Positions 28,720 through 37,545 of a stretch of 64,000 bases of DNA are shown one piece after another. Positions within the stretch are counted from its first letter, which is position 1, and every line of letters starts with the position of its first letter. Made by a program: the position numbers and the translations under genes. The stretch comes from an uncultured Clostridium sp. (GTDB lineage Bacteria > Bacillota > Clostridia > Peptostreptococcales > Peptostreptococcaceae), in NCBI GenBank assembly GCA_945871955.1, contig CAMBXR010000001.1, positions 34,513 to 98,512 of the forward strand, read 5' to 3'. The notes under the pieces were generated by a model that was not told the origin of the DNA, searched no databases, and worked only from the letters and a program-made list of their open reading frames with translations.

Positions 28720-29181
28720 CTAAAATTTAATCGCTAATCTTATAAGTGCAACATCTTTTTTATTAAATTCAACTTCTTCATTATCTATTATAACTTTTAT
28801 ATTTTTATCTTCTGTTAACCCAACAAGTTCTCCTTCATGTAGTTTAGAACCGTTTATTGGTTTATAAAGTTTGATTTCCACATCTCTACCTTGGTATCTA
28901 ACAAAATCTTTGTCTTTTTTAAGTGGTCTATCTAGACCTGGAGATGATACTTCTAAATAATAATTATCCTTTATTGGATCTTTTTCATCTAGAATTGGAT
29001 TTAATGCTCTTGTAACTAATTCACATTCGTTTAAAGAAACTCCACCTTCTTTATCGATGTAAACTCTAAGAAAGAATTCTCCACCTTCTTTAACATACTC
29101 AACGTCTACTAATTCTAGTCCATTGGCATCAGTTATTGGTAATACTAGCTTTTCTATTTCAGTAGCTATATTCTTTTTCAT
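28720..29181 (-). CDS. rimP: Ribosome maturation factor RimP
   Basis: It assists 30S assembly. 'LELVDVEYVKEGGEFFLRVYID' and 'EVSSPGLDRPLKKDKDFVRYQG' are the two family blocks, and the C-terminal barrel follows. Length 153. It is the first gene of the rimP-nusA-infB operon, 30 bases before nusA, with GGAGGT upstream. Confidence 0.95.
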   Translation of the reverse strand: MKKNIATEIEKLVLPITDANGLELVDVEYVKEGGEFFLRVYIDKEGGVSLNECELVTRALNPILDEKDPIKDNYYLEVSSPGLDRPLKKDKDFVRYQGRDVEIKLYKPINGSKLHEGELVGLTEDKNIKVIIDNEEVEFNKKDVALIRLAIKF

Positions 29182-29217
29182 ATTATTTACCTCCTATTCA
29201 GTTGTAGTCATAGTATT

Positions 29218-29252
29218 TAAAATAAAAGAGTGAGCACAGATGTCTCACTCTT
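29218..29252 (-). terminator. Terminator between polC and rimP
   Basis: AAGAGTGAG/CTCACTCTT with a 9-nt loop and a TTTTATTTT tract on the minus strand ends polC transcription before rimP. Confidence 0.82.
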
Positions 29253-29316
29253 AGTTTCTGCAAATATACTATTTTATATATCACTATATCATAAAAATGT
29301 TATGTTTACAAGCATA

Positions 29317-32300
29317 TTAAAATAATGAAAGTTGATTTTTTTCACTCATATTATCTAAAGCTCCATGAATAGTTAAAGTTTCAATTACAGTTTTTGATAT
29401 CTTAGTTCTTTTTTGTAAATCTTCTTTAGATATAAACTCTCCATTTCCTCTTTCTTGTTGAATATGAATAGCTGCATTTTCTCCTACTCCTTGTAGAGCT
29501 ATCATTGGAGGTAAAATTTGCTTTTCTCCTACAACTTTAAACTCCTTAGCATCAGATTCATAAATATCTACTGGAAGTATTTTGATTCCTCTAGCATACA
29601 TTTCATATGCAACTTCTAAAACAGTAAACATATTTTTTTCTTTTGCTGTGGCATCATTTCCCATAGATGTAATTTCATCCATTTTATTTTTTATAGCATC
29701 TAGACCTTTTACTATTAAGTCCGCATCAAAATCTTCCGCTTTCATAGTAAAGTAAGTAGCATAAAAAGCTTCAGGATAATGAACTTTATAATATGCCAAT
29801 CTAAAACTCATCATTACATAAGCAACAGCATGTGCTTTTGGGAACATGTATTTTATCTTCTGACATGAGCCAATATACCAATCTGGCACATCATTTTTTT
29901 TCATTTCTTCTATAAATTCCGGCTTTAATCCCTTACCTTTTCTAACACTTTCCATTATAGTAAAGGCCATTTTAGGAGGAAGACCTTTAAATATCAAGTA
30001 GTTCATTATATCATCACGAGTAGATATAACTTCTTTAAATTCAACAGTTCCTTCCACAACTAAATCTTGTGCATTATTTAACCAAACATCAGTACCATGT
30101 GATAGACCTGAAATACGTACAAGTTCAGCAAATGTCTTTGGCTTTGTATCAAGAAGCATTTGTCTAACGAATTTTGTACCAAACTCAGGTATGGCAAGAC
30201 ATCCTATCGGACAATTTATTTCCTCTGGTGTTACTCCTAGGGCCTCTGTTGATGTGAATAAAGACATAGTTTCTTTATCATCTAAAGGAATTTCTGTAGC
30301 AATCTTACCAGTAATATCTTCAATCATTCTGATGATGGTCGGAACATCGTGCCCAAGTATATCAAGTTTTAATATCCTACCACTTATAGAGTGATAATCA
30401 AAGTGTGTAGTTATAACTCCACAACTTGGATCATTAGCAGGATATTGTATTGGTGTAATATCATAAACATCTATATAATCCGGAATAACCATTATTCCAC
30501 CAGGATGCTGTCCTGTTGTTCTTTTTACTCCTGTACACCCACTGGCCAACCTTAAAACTTCTGCTGAAGTAGAGTTTAAATCATTTTCTTCAACGAATTT
30601 TTTTGCATAACCAAATGCAGTTTTTTCAGCAACAGTACCTATAGTTCCCGCCTTGTAAGTATGACCTTCACCAAATAGTACTTCTGTGTATTTATGAATT
30701 ACAGGCTGATAACTTCCTGAGAAGTTAAGATCTATATCAGGCTCCTTATCTCCCTCAAATCCAAGGAAAACTTCAAACGGTATATCATGTCCATCTTTTT
30801 TCAATGGTCTGCCACACTTTGGACAATCCTTATCTGGTAAATCTGCTCCTGAACCCCATTCACCGATTTCATAGAAATAAGAATATTTACACTCAGGATT
30901 TTCACAAACATAATGAGCTGGAAGTGGATTAACTTCTGTTATATCACTCATAGTTGCAGCTAAAGATGATCCAACAGATCCCCTGGAACCAACTAAGTAT
31001 CCATCAGCAAGAGATTTAGTAACTAGCTTTTGAGCTATTATATACATAACAGCATATCCATTATTTATAATAGAGTTTAACTCTCTATCAAGTCTTTTTC
31101 TAACAACATCAGGTAGAGGTGATCCATAAATTCTCTCTGCCTTTGCATTACACATATCTCTAAGTTCTTTATCTGAACCTTCAATTCTTGGAGGAAAAGT
31201 TTCATTTGGTATAGGTAATATATCCTCTACCATATCTGCCACTTTATTAGTATTTTCTACTACAACTTCATAAGCTAAGTCTTCACCTAAGTATTTAAAC
31301 TCCTCCAACATTTCATCTGTGGTTCTAAAGTGAAGATAAGTTTCTTCTTCATCAACTTTAAATCCTTGAGAGTACTTAAGCACTTTTCTAAATACAGCCT
31401 CATGCTTATCTATAAAATGAACATCTCCTGTGGCAACTGGTATTTTGCCAAACTTTTTTGCAACTTCTATTAATCTTTTATTTAGTTCTCTTAATTCCTC
31501 TTCATCTTCCACTTCGCCCTTATCTATCATAAATCTATTATTATCTATGGGCATAACTTCAATATAGTCGTATAGAGATATTATTCTCTCTAACTCCTCT
31601 TCACTTTTATTTTGTTTAACTGCTTGGAATACTTCTCCCGCTTCACAAGCAGAGCCTACAATAATGCCTTCTTTATACTGCTCTAAAACACTTTTTAGAA
31701 TTCTAGGTGCTCTATGATAATGATTTATATGAGCATCTGATACTATTTTATATAAATTTTTAATTCCCACTTGATTTTTAGCTATTAAGGTAACATGATT
31801 TGTTGTAAGCTTTGTGTAATCTATATCACCTAAGATTTCATTTACATCACTTAACTTTTCTCCACCTTTTTTCTTTATCATTTCTAAAAATTTAATAAAT
31901 ATATGAGCAGTTGCCTCTGCATCATCAACGGCCCTATGGTGATTAAGAAGAGGTATACCTAACTCCTTAGCTATAAGATTTAATCTAAATCTTTTCATAT
32001 GAGGAAGTAGAGTTCTTGCAAGTGTTAATGTATCTACTGATGTATTTTTAAATTCAATATTTTGTTCTCTACATTTTTGTTGCATAAATCCCATATCAAA
32101 GTTGGCATTATGTGCAACTAATACACTATCACCAATAAATTCAACAAATTTAGGTAGTATTTCTTCAATAGTCGGTTTATCTTTTATTAAATCATTTGTA
32201 ATTCCAGTAAGTTCTTGAACTTTATAAGAAATATCCTTTTGAGGATTAATTAGCTGACTAAACCTATCTACAATTTTAAAGTTTTCTACTTTAACAGCAC

Positions 32301-33612
32301 CAATTTCAGTTATCTTGTCATTTTTATTTGAAAAACCTGTAGTTTCCAAGTCGAATACTACAAATGTTTGAGATAATTCTTTATCATTGGCATTTTGTAT
32401 TACTGGTAGATTATCTTCTACTAAATAACCTTCCACACCGTAAAGTATTTTTATATTATTAGCTTTTCCTGCATCCATAGCTTCTGGGAAAGCTTGTACC
32501 ACACCATGGTCCGTTATAGCTATAGCTTTATGCCCCCAAGCAGCAGCTTGCTTTACTAATTTTTTTGTAGAACATAATGCATCCATAGAAGACATTTGTG
32601 TATGAGCATGCAGTTCCACTCTTTTTCCTCTTTCACAAGTATCTTTTCTTTGTGGTTTTTCTTCTTCTCTTATACCACTTATGGTCATAGTTAATTCCCT
32701 TTGATAAGTATCAAATAAGACATCACCTTTAATTTTTACATAAGATCCTTCTTTTACCCTATCTAGCACTTTATCCTTATTCAAGTCATTTAAGAATAAT
32801 TTACAATTTATTGAACTAGTATTATCTGTAATAGACATAATAGAAAGAATTTTACCATTTCTAAGTTCTTTATTTTCTATATGGAATACTTCTCCCACTA
32901 CTGCCACAGTTTTAGAGTTTTGATTTAGTTCTTTTATAGGATGTACTAAGCTATTTACATCTTCTCCATAAATTAAATGTTCATCATGTTCATCTTTTAT
33001 TACATAACCTTCTTCTTCATCCTTTTCATCAATCACATCAAATTCTAGTTCTTTTATTAGTTCTTCGATTTCTTTATCTGTTTTTTCTATTAATTTTTTT
33101 CTATCTATTTTTTCACCAACGGCTTTTTCTACCTGAACCTGATAATCAATTCCCAATTCTTCTAGTAATACAGTTCTTATAACTTCTTCTATATTATTCT
33201 TTTTTAATTTTTCATAAAAAATTTCTTTAGGAATCTTTATTTTAAGCATATTATCTAAGCACATAAATTCAACTTGTTTTTTCCACCCTTCAATAGCTGG
33301 ACAGATTGTTTTTAGTATATATAAAATATTGTTCCAATAAGCTTTTACTATATCTTTTTCAGATTTTCTACCAAAACCAGTAAATTTTATTTTTATTCTA
33401 ATATTTTTAAAGTATTTTAATTTACCTAGTAATTCTTCCCTTAATAAATCTAAAATCTCATGAGATATCATTTCCCTCGATAATAAATACATATATATAA
33501 TTCTATCTTCTTTAAAATATATAACCTTAGAAACTTGTACTTCTTTTAATTGTTTTTCTAATCTATTATTTTTTATTTCTAATTTTTCTAAATAGTCCTT
33601 AATATTATCCAT
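29317..33612 (-). CDS. polC: DNA polymerase III alpha subunit, PolC type
   Basis: This is the replicative polymerase of low-GC Gram-positives. The 1431 residues hold an N-terminal domain (about 1-220) and an OB fold. A PHP domain starting 'RVELHAHTQMSSMDALCS' follows; its second part lies after an inserted 3'-5' exonuclease ('FVVFDLETTGF', 'VAHNANFDMGF', 'NHHRAVDDAEATA'). The polymerase core includes a four-cysteine zinc site ('CENPECKY...CPKCGRP'), 'GSRGSVGSSLAATM' and 'EPDIDLNFSG'. Full length and intact. It has its own terminator and faces a plus-strand gene. Confidence 0.98.
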   Translation of the reverse strand: MDNIKDYLEKLEIKNNRLEKQLKEVQVSKVIYFKEDRIIYMYLLSREMISHEILDLLREELLGKLKYFKNIRIKIKFTGFGRKSEKDIVKAYWNNILYILKTICPAIEGWKKQVEFMCLDNMLKIKIPKEIFYEKLKKNNIEEVIRTVLLEELGIDYQVQVEKAVGEKIDRKKLIEKTDKEIEELIKELEFDVIDEKDEEEGYVIKDEHDEHLIYGEDVNSLVHPIKELNQNSKTVAVVGEVFHIENKELRNGKILSIMSITDNTSSINCKLFLNDLNKDKVLDRVKEGSYVKIKGDVLFDTYQRELTMTISGIREEEKPQRKDTCERGKRVELHAHTQMSSMDALCSTKKLVKQAAAWGHKAIAITDHGVVQAFPEAMDAGKANNIKILYGVEGYLVEDNLPVIQNANDKELSQTFVVFDLETTGFSNKNDKITEIGAVKVENFKIVDRFSQLINPQKDISYKVQELTGITNDLIKDKPTIEEILPKFVEFIGDSVLVAHNANFDMGFMQQKCREQNIEFKNTSVDTLTLARTLLPHMKRFRLNLIAKELGIPLLNHHRAVDDAEATAHIFIKFLEMIKKKGGEKLSDVNEILGDIDYTKLTTNHVTLIAKNQVGIKNLYKIVSDAHINHYHRAPRILKSVLEQYKEGIIVGSACEAGEVFQAVKQNKSEEELERIISLYDYIEVMPIDNNRFMIDKGEVEDEEELRELNKRLIEVAKKFGKIPVATGDVHFIDKHEAVFRKVLKYSQGFKVDEEETYLHFRTTDEMLEEFKYLGEDLAYEVVVENTNKVADMVEDILPIPNETFPPRIEGSDKELRDMCNAKAERIYGSPLPDVVRKRLDRELNSIINNGYAVMYIIAQKLVTKSLADGYLVGSRGSVGSSLAATMSDITEVNPLPAHYVCENPECKYSYFYEIGEWGSGADLPDKDCPKCGRPLKKDGHDIPFEVFLGFEGDKEPDIDLNFSGSYQPVIHKYTEVLFGEGHTYKAGTIGTVAEKTAFGYAKKFVEENDLNSTSAEVLRLASGCTGVKRTTGQHPGGIMVIPDYIDVYDITPIQYPANDPSCGVITTHFDYHSISGRILKLDILGHDVPTIIRMIEDITGKIATEIPLDDKETMSLFTSTEALGVTPEEINCPIGCLAIPEFGTKFVRQMLLDTKPKTFAELVRISGLSHGTDVWLNNAQDLVVEGTVEFKEVISTRDDIMNYLIFKGLPPKMAFTIMESVRKGKGLKPEFIEEMKKNDVPDWYIGSCQKIKYMFPKAHAVAYVMMSFRLAYYKVHYPEAFYATYFTMKAEDFDADLIVKGLDAIKNKMDEITSMGNDATAKEKNMFTVLEVAYEMYARGIKILPVDIYESDAKEFKVVGEKQILPPMIALQGVGENAAIHIQQERGNGEFISKEDLQKRTKISKTVIETLTIHGALDNMSEKNQLSLF

Positions 33613-33769
33613 GAGATTATCACTTCCTTTCCTAGATAAATTATTATATCACATCTAAAAATAAATTTATCCCCAGTAATATAAAATTTATTTTTTGGAT
33701 TAGCTTCAAAATTATACTTATTTAATATTATATAATATGAACACAATTCAAACTAAGGCGGTGTTAAAT

Positions 33770-34450
33770 ATGGCTTGTGAAAATATTTTTGATATAAATT
33801 ATATTTCCAAATATTATGATAACCTGGGAGGGAAAAAGTTATTTAAAAATTGTATAAAAGATCTTAATTCAAAAATAGATAAAAAAGTATATCTTTATTA
33901 TTCATATAGAAAAGATATACCCATATGTGCACTGCCAAAACTTAAAGTATTATTAGTATCTAAAATTGGCTTTTTATCTTTTTGTTATAACTTTTATTTT
34001 TATGTAAATACTTTTGATTATTATAATATTAATATTTCAAAGGAAAATTTAGAAACTATAGCTAGATGTGTTACCTCTCATGAAGTTGGCCATATACTCG
34101 ATGATAGCATCTCCAATAATAGATGGGAAAATTCCAAAATACTAACAGATATTCTAGAAAAAATGATTAATTACAATATTGATATTTCTAAAACAGATTT
34201 TCATAAAAAGAATTTACCTAGTGATCTTGAAGATAGTGTTTTAAGTTTCAAAAAAAACTTAGTAGAAAGAGAATCTACTGCTTGGGAAATTGCAAAGTCC
34301 ATTATAACCTTAAAAAATACAAATGAAGAATTTATATTTAATAAAATCAAAGAATATGCTCTTGCAACATATAATTATGGTGATTTAAAAACTATTATAA
34401 AAGAAAATAATTTAGATGTTTTCTTTAAATATAAAAGATATTTTGCTTAA
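33770..34450 (+). CDS. Putative HExxH zinc metallopeptidase, orphan
   Basis: I do not recognise the family. The protein (226 residues from the ATG at 33770) has a clear zinc-peptidase motif 'TSHEVGHILDD' (His104, Glu105, His108). A helix 'VERESTAWEIAKSI' about 60 residues on could give a third Glu ligand, as in gluzincins. No signal peptide is seen; a short hydrophobic stretch (about 60-80) precedes the motif. The ORF-track ATG abuts a TATAAT box, while AAGGCGGTG precedes 33770, so the shorter form is likelier. It is one of few plus-strand genes. ImmA/IrrE-like or a private family are both possible. Confidence 0.7.
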   Translation: MACENIFDINYISKYYDNLGGKKLFKNCIKDLNSKIDKKVYLYYSYRKDIPICALPKLKVLLVSKIGFLSFCYNFYFYVNTFDYYNINISKENLETIARCVTSHEVGHILDDSISNNRWENSKILTDILEKMINYNIDISKTDFHKKNLPSDLEDSVLSFKKNLVERESTAWEIAKSIITLKNTNEEFIFNKIKEYALATYNYGDLKTIIKENNLDVFFKYKRYFA

Positions 34451-34627
34451 TAATTATAAAAGTCTTTAGAATAAAAATATTTATTACTAGAGACTTTTAT
34501 AGAATTTATCTTATAGGTTTACTTTAAATTTTCAAAATAATCACATTTTTTTGCATACTTATACTTATTTTGGTAAATATTTGATATTATAATGTTATAT
34601 AAATATTATTTTAGGAGGTATCTATAT

Positions 34628-35362
34628 ATGGTTGATAATATTGAAAAATTAAAAGAACTTATAGATAGTCATAATAATATTGTATTTTTTGGTGGAGCAG
34701 GTGTATCAACAGAATCTAATATTCCAGATTTTAGAAGTGCCTCTGGTTTATTTAATGAGAAGTTAAATAAAAATTTCACTCCTGAACAATTAGTATCTCA
34801 TACTTTTTTTATGCGATATCCCGAAGATTTTTTTAAATTTTATAAAGATAAATTAATCTATAAAGATGCCAAGCCAAATAAAGCTCACTTATCACTAGTC
34901 AAATTAGAAAATATGGGTAAATTAAATGCCATAATCACTCAAAATATTGATGGTCTTCATCAAATGGCTGGAAGTCAAAATGTTTTAGAACTTCATGGAT
35001 CAGTACATAGAAATCATTGCACTAAATGCGGTAAATTTTTTGACTTGCAACAAATGTTAGATTTAGAAGGAATTGTTCCTTACTGTGATGTTTGTGGAAG
35101 TATAGTTAAACCAGATGTAGTTTTATATGAAGAACCTTTAGATAACAAAGTTGTAAATCATACAGTAAATGCTTTACTTAATGCCGACTTATTAATTATT
35201 GGAGGAACTTCACTAGCTGTTTATCCTGCAGCAAGCTTTATAGATTATTTCAATGGAGATAGTATAGTTCTAATAAATAAAAGTAGTACGGGTTACGACT
35301 CAAAAGCTTCTTTACTTATTAATGATTCCATAGGAAAAGTACTTTCACAAGCTGTATTGTAG
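34628..35362 (+). CDS. NAD-dependent protein deacylase, sirtuin family
   Basis: Sirtuins remove acetyl or other acyl groups from lysines using NAD. All landmarks are present in 244 residues: 'FFGGAGVSTESNIPDFRS', the catalytic histidine in 'TQNIDGLHQMAGS...ELHGS', and a zinc site of four Cys ('CTKCGKFF' and 'CDVCGS'). 'KPDVVLYEE' and 'LIIGGTSLAVYPAA' follow. AGGAGG sits 9 nt before the ATG at 34628, so the 12 upstream codons in the ORF track are not used. It is a single gene facing polC's upstream region; its acyl preference is unknown. Confidence 0.95.
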   Translation: MVDNIEKLKELIDSHNNIVFFGGAGVSTESNIPDFRSASGLFNEKLNKNFTPEQLVSHTFFMRYPEDFFKFYKDKLIYKDAKPNKAHLSLVKLENMGKLNAIITQNIDGLHQMAGSQNVLELHGSVHRNHCTKCGKFFDLQQMLDLEGIVPYCDVCGSIVKPDVVLYEEPLDNKVVNHTVNALLNADLLIIGGTSLAVYPAASFIDYFNGDSIVLINKSSTGYDSKASLLINDSIGKVLSQAVL

Positions 35363-35377
35363 ATAAAATTTATGCAT

Positions 35378-35412
35378 TAAAATAAGGTAAGATTTAATCC
35401 TACCTTATTTTT
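35378..35412. terminator. Bidirectional terminator after the sirtuin gene
   Basis: AATAAGGTA/TACCTTATT hairpin with a T-run on the plus strand and U-rich sequence on the minus strand. It separates the sirtuin from the convergent small ORF. Confidence 0.85.
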
Positions 35413-35549
35413 TATTCTTTTTCTTTTTCATACACATCTTTATATATTAAAACAGCTTCATAATACGCTTCTTCTTCACTTATACCTTTTTCTTGTGCTA
35501 TTTTCTCAGCCGAGTCCTTTATAATCGATGCCGCTTCAAGTATGTTCAT
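35412..35549 (-). CDS. Small protein of 45 residues, not in ORF track
   Basis: An ATG at 35549 with AGGTAGGTG spaced about 7 nt upstream opens a 45-codon frame ending at TAA in the terminator arm. The product is helical and acidic ('LEAASIIKDSAEKIAQEKG', 'EEEAYYEAVLIYKDVYEKE') with no membrane segment or cysteines. The strong ribosome site, clean stop and terminator argue for a real gene. Its function is unknown. Confidence 0.6.
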   Translation of the reverse strand: MNILEAASIIKDSAEKIAQEKGISEEEAYYEAVLIYKDVYEKEKE

Positions 35550-35655
35550 AGAAACACCTACCTATTTATTGTCCTACTTCTTCTTAAAACATATTATTCC
35601 CAACAACAACTATAAAATTACCTTAATTTATTAAAAATTACATTTATTTATTAAT

Positions 35656-35699
35656 AAAAAATAAGTCTTTGACATAATTTGCAATAAGACTTATTTTTT
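35656..35699 (-). terminator. Terminator after gerW
   Basis: The 14-bp arms AAAAAATAAGTCTT/AAGACTTATTTTTT lie just after the gerW stop and have U-runs on both strands. Confidence 0.88.
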
Positions 35700-35705
35700 A
35701 GTAAT

Positions 35706-36140
35706 TTATTCTTTTTTATTTTTATTACATTCATCAATATCTTCTTGGAATTTAATATTACTATCATGTTTTAATATTTTTTGCACTTTATCTATTATTC
35801 GTGGAGTTACTGTTAATATATTATCTACTAAATTCACATTATCTTCAAGAGAAATCAGACGTGTTTCTCCATTTTCTACTACAACAAAAGCTACAGGAGA
35901 TATGGTTATAGCACCACCACTTCCGCCAGCAAAATTAGTATCACAATTAACACTTGTCTTAGTATTTTTATTGTATTCACCCCCACCAATACCAAATCCT
36001 ACAGTTACCTTTGATATGGGCACAATTACAGAAGCTTCTGCTTTTATTGGATTTCCTACTATGGTATTGGAATCTATAGAGTTTTTAATAGTTTCTAAAG
36101 TTGTCTCCATAATACTTTGTATAGAGTTAGTTGCTGTCAA
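35706..36140 (-). CDS. ytfJ: GerW/YtfJ-family spore protein
   Basis: The protein (about 144 residues) has the YtfJ pattern: 'SIQSIMETTLETIKNSID', 'VIVPISKVTVGFGIGGGEY' and the glycine-rich 'GGSGGAITISPVAFVVV'. In Bacillus YtfJ (GerW) is a forespore-made protein affecting germination. The start is unusual: the ORF-track GTG abuts the ribosome site, and AAGGAAGGTG is better spaced for the TTG at 36140. It overlaps the upstream DUF2953 gene, the same pair as ytfI-ytfJ in Bacillus. Confidence 0.9.
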   Translation of the reverse strand: MTATNSIQSIMETTLETIKNSIDSNTIVGNPIKAEASVIVPISKVTVGFGIGGGEYNKNTKTSVNCDTNFAGGSGGAITISPVAFVVVENGETRLISLEDNVNLVDNILTVTPRIIDKVQKILKHDSNIKFQEDIDECNKNKKE

Positions 36141-36675
36141 CTTCTTCACCTTCCTTAGTCCTGTATTTTAATATTATAGTTCTTATAAGTATTGGAATTA
36201 ATTTAAACATTATAATAGGTCTAAATTTTATATGTATTGTTATACTTCCTTTTATATTATTTTCTGTAAATTTAGGAGTAATATTTAAATATAATTTTTC
36301 ACAGTTAAGTATATTTATTATATTTCCATATATGATATTAATTAATGCACATATATATGTAGTTATGTATGGATTAAGATTGCTAAAATATATGTCTGAA
36401 TATAGTTTTACTATTTTTATTTTTTTTATTAAGTCAACAATGTTACTTAATTCTCTTTTTAGGAGTTTTATATCTTTTAAACTTCCTTTCTTTTTTTTAT
36501 TATTTTTCTTAGGAGGATATAATTGTATATTAATTTTTATAAAATTAAACATTATTTTAATTTTTAGTTTTATTAGTACTTTTTTATTATTAAAATCTAT
36601 AGAAAATATAAAATGGCAATAAGATATTAATAATACAATTAATATTAATAAAAAACATAAACTTATATATTTCAT
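36127..36675 (-). CDS. DUF2953 membrane-associated sporulation-linked protein (YtfI-like)
   Basis: A 182-residue protein with an N-terminal hydrophobic helix (about 3-25), a lysine-rich linker and the DUF2953 region ('IYFSNLNPYITTYICALI'). It ends with a small-beta segment ('LNITPKFTENNIKGSITIHIKF') and a last hydrophobic helix. DUF2953 genes are typically found directly before ytfJ in spore formers, as here, with coupled overlap. The molecular role is not known. Confidence 0.82.
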   Translation of the reverse strand: MKYISLCFLLILIVLLISYCHFIFSIDFNNKKVLIKLKIKIMFNFIKINIQLYPPKKNNKKKKGSLKDIKLLKRELSNIVDLIKKIKIVKLYSDIYFSNLNPYITTYICALINIIYGNIINILNCEKLYLNITPKFTENNIKGSITIHIKFRPIIMFKLIPILIRTIILKYRTKEGEEVDSN

Positions 36676-36710
36676 ATTCTATATTGTTTGTAAAACTTAT
36701 GGATATATAC

Positions 36711-36742
36711 AAAAAATCATAGGCTATAGACCTATGATTTTT
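36711..36742 (-). terminator. Terminator after the small membrane protein gene
   Basis: AAAAATCATAGG/CCTATGATTTTT with a 7-nt loop follows the stop of the 77-residue gene on the minus strand. Confidence 0.88.
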
Positions 36743-36756
36743 AATTTTAACAATTT

Positions 36757-36990
36757 TTATTTAATTTTAGATTTCTTTTTACTATTTTTGTTTGGCATAG
36801 AAGATGACAGTCTTTGCTTTTCTCTTCTATTCATGTTGCTGTTATTGTATATGCACATACCCCAACACACAACAGCTACCATAAATAGTACTCCTCTTAG
36901 AGTATCCCCCATTTTAAACATTGTAATACCAAAGAAAAAACTGGCTATTGCAAATAATATATATATGCCCATTGCAAGTTTACTTTTCAT
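36757..36990 (-). CDS. Small two-helix membrane protein, unknown
   Basis: The 77 residues contain two hydrophobic segments ('MGIYILFAIASFFFGITMF' and 'GVLFMVAVVCWGMCIY') followed by a basic, Ser-Lys-rich tail ('KKKSKIK'). That suggests an inner-membrane hairpin with a cytoplasmic tail. GGGGGC sits before the ATG. It follows scpB by 18 bases and is likely the last gene of the scpA operon. I do not recognise a family. Confidence 0.7.
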   Translation of the reverse strand: MKSKLAMGIYILFAIASFFFGITMFKMGDTLRGVLFMVAVVCWGMCIYNNSNMNRREKQRLSSSMPNKNSKKKSKIK

Positions 36991-37008
36991 ATATTGCCCC
37001 CTAGTTTA

Positions 37009-37545
37009 TTATATTTCTTCTTCCTTTTCAAAACTATCTATTGGTGGTAAATCTTTTAAACTTTCTATTTGTAGTAGTTTTAAAAATTCTCCTGTAGTTT
37101 TGTAAATAATAGGTTTACCTATTTTATTAAGCCTACCTGCTTCTCTTATTAGTTCATGCTCTAAAAGAGTCTGTAATACTTTATCACATTTAACACCCCT
37201 AATACTTTCTATTTCCACTTTAGTAATAGGCTGTTTATATGCAATAATTGTCAATGTTTCTAATGTGGCCTGACTTAAAGATTTTCTTTTTTTAGGTTCT
37301 AACACCTTTTTTATATAATCAGCATAATCTTTGTTAGTACACATTTGATATTTATTTTCTAGTTTTATTATTTGAATTCCTCTATTATTTTCTCTATATT
37401 CTTCTATTAAAGAATTTAGCATAAATTCAATTTCTTTCGGTGAAAGTTCTTCATTTATAACGCTATTAAGCTCTTTTATACCAATTGGTTCTCCATATGC
37501 AAACATAATAGATTCAATTATATGCTTTATTTCTTGTCTATTCAT
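37009..37545 (-). CDS. scpB: Segregation and condensation protein B
   Basis: ScpB is the winged-helix subunit of the SMC-ScpAB condensin. 'IKHIIESIMFAYGEPI' and 'LSQATLETLTIIAYKQPITKVEIESIRGV' are the family blocks, and 'LGRP'-like text appears as 'GRLNKIGKPIIYKTT'. The ORF track adds four codons; GGAGTGGAAA favours the ATG at 37545 (178 residues). It overlaps the scpA stop by 8 bases. Confidence 0.95.
   Translation of the reverse strand: MNRQEIKHIIESIMFAYGEPIGIKELNSVINEELSPKEIEFMLNSLIEEYRENNRGIQIIKLENKYQMCTNKDYADYIKKVLEPKKRKSLSQATLETLTIIAYKQPITKVEIESIRGVKCDKVLQTLLEHELIREAGRLNKIGKPIIYKTTGEFLKLLQIESLKDLPPIDSFEKEEEI

Noticed and set aside
34456-34500. Hairpin after the HExxH gene (AAAAGTCT/AGACTTTT)
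   Set aside because: The stem has a mismatch, the loop is long and no U-run follows on the plus strand, so I did not list it as a terminator.
36131-36622. 163-codon plus-strand ORF opposite the DUF2953 gene
   Set aside because: It is a hydrophobic antisense shadow of an AT-rich gene, without a ribosome site; DUF2953 on the other strand has family likeness and overlaps gerW as in Bacillus.
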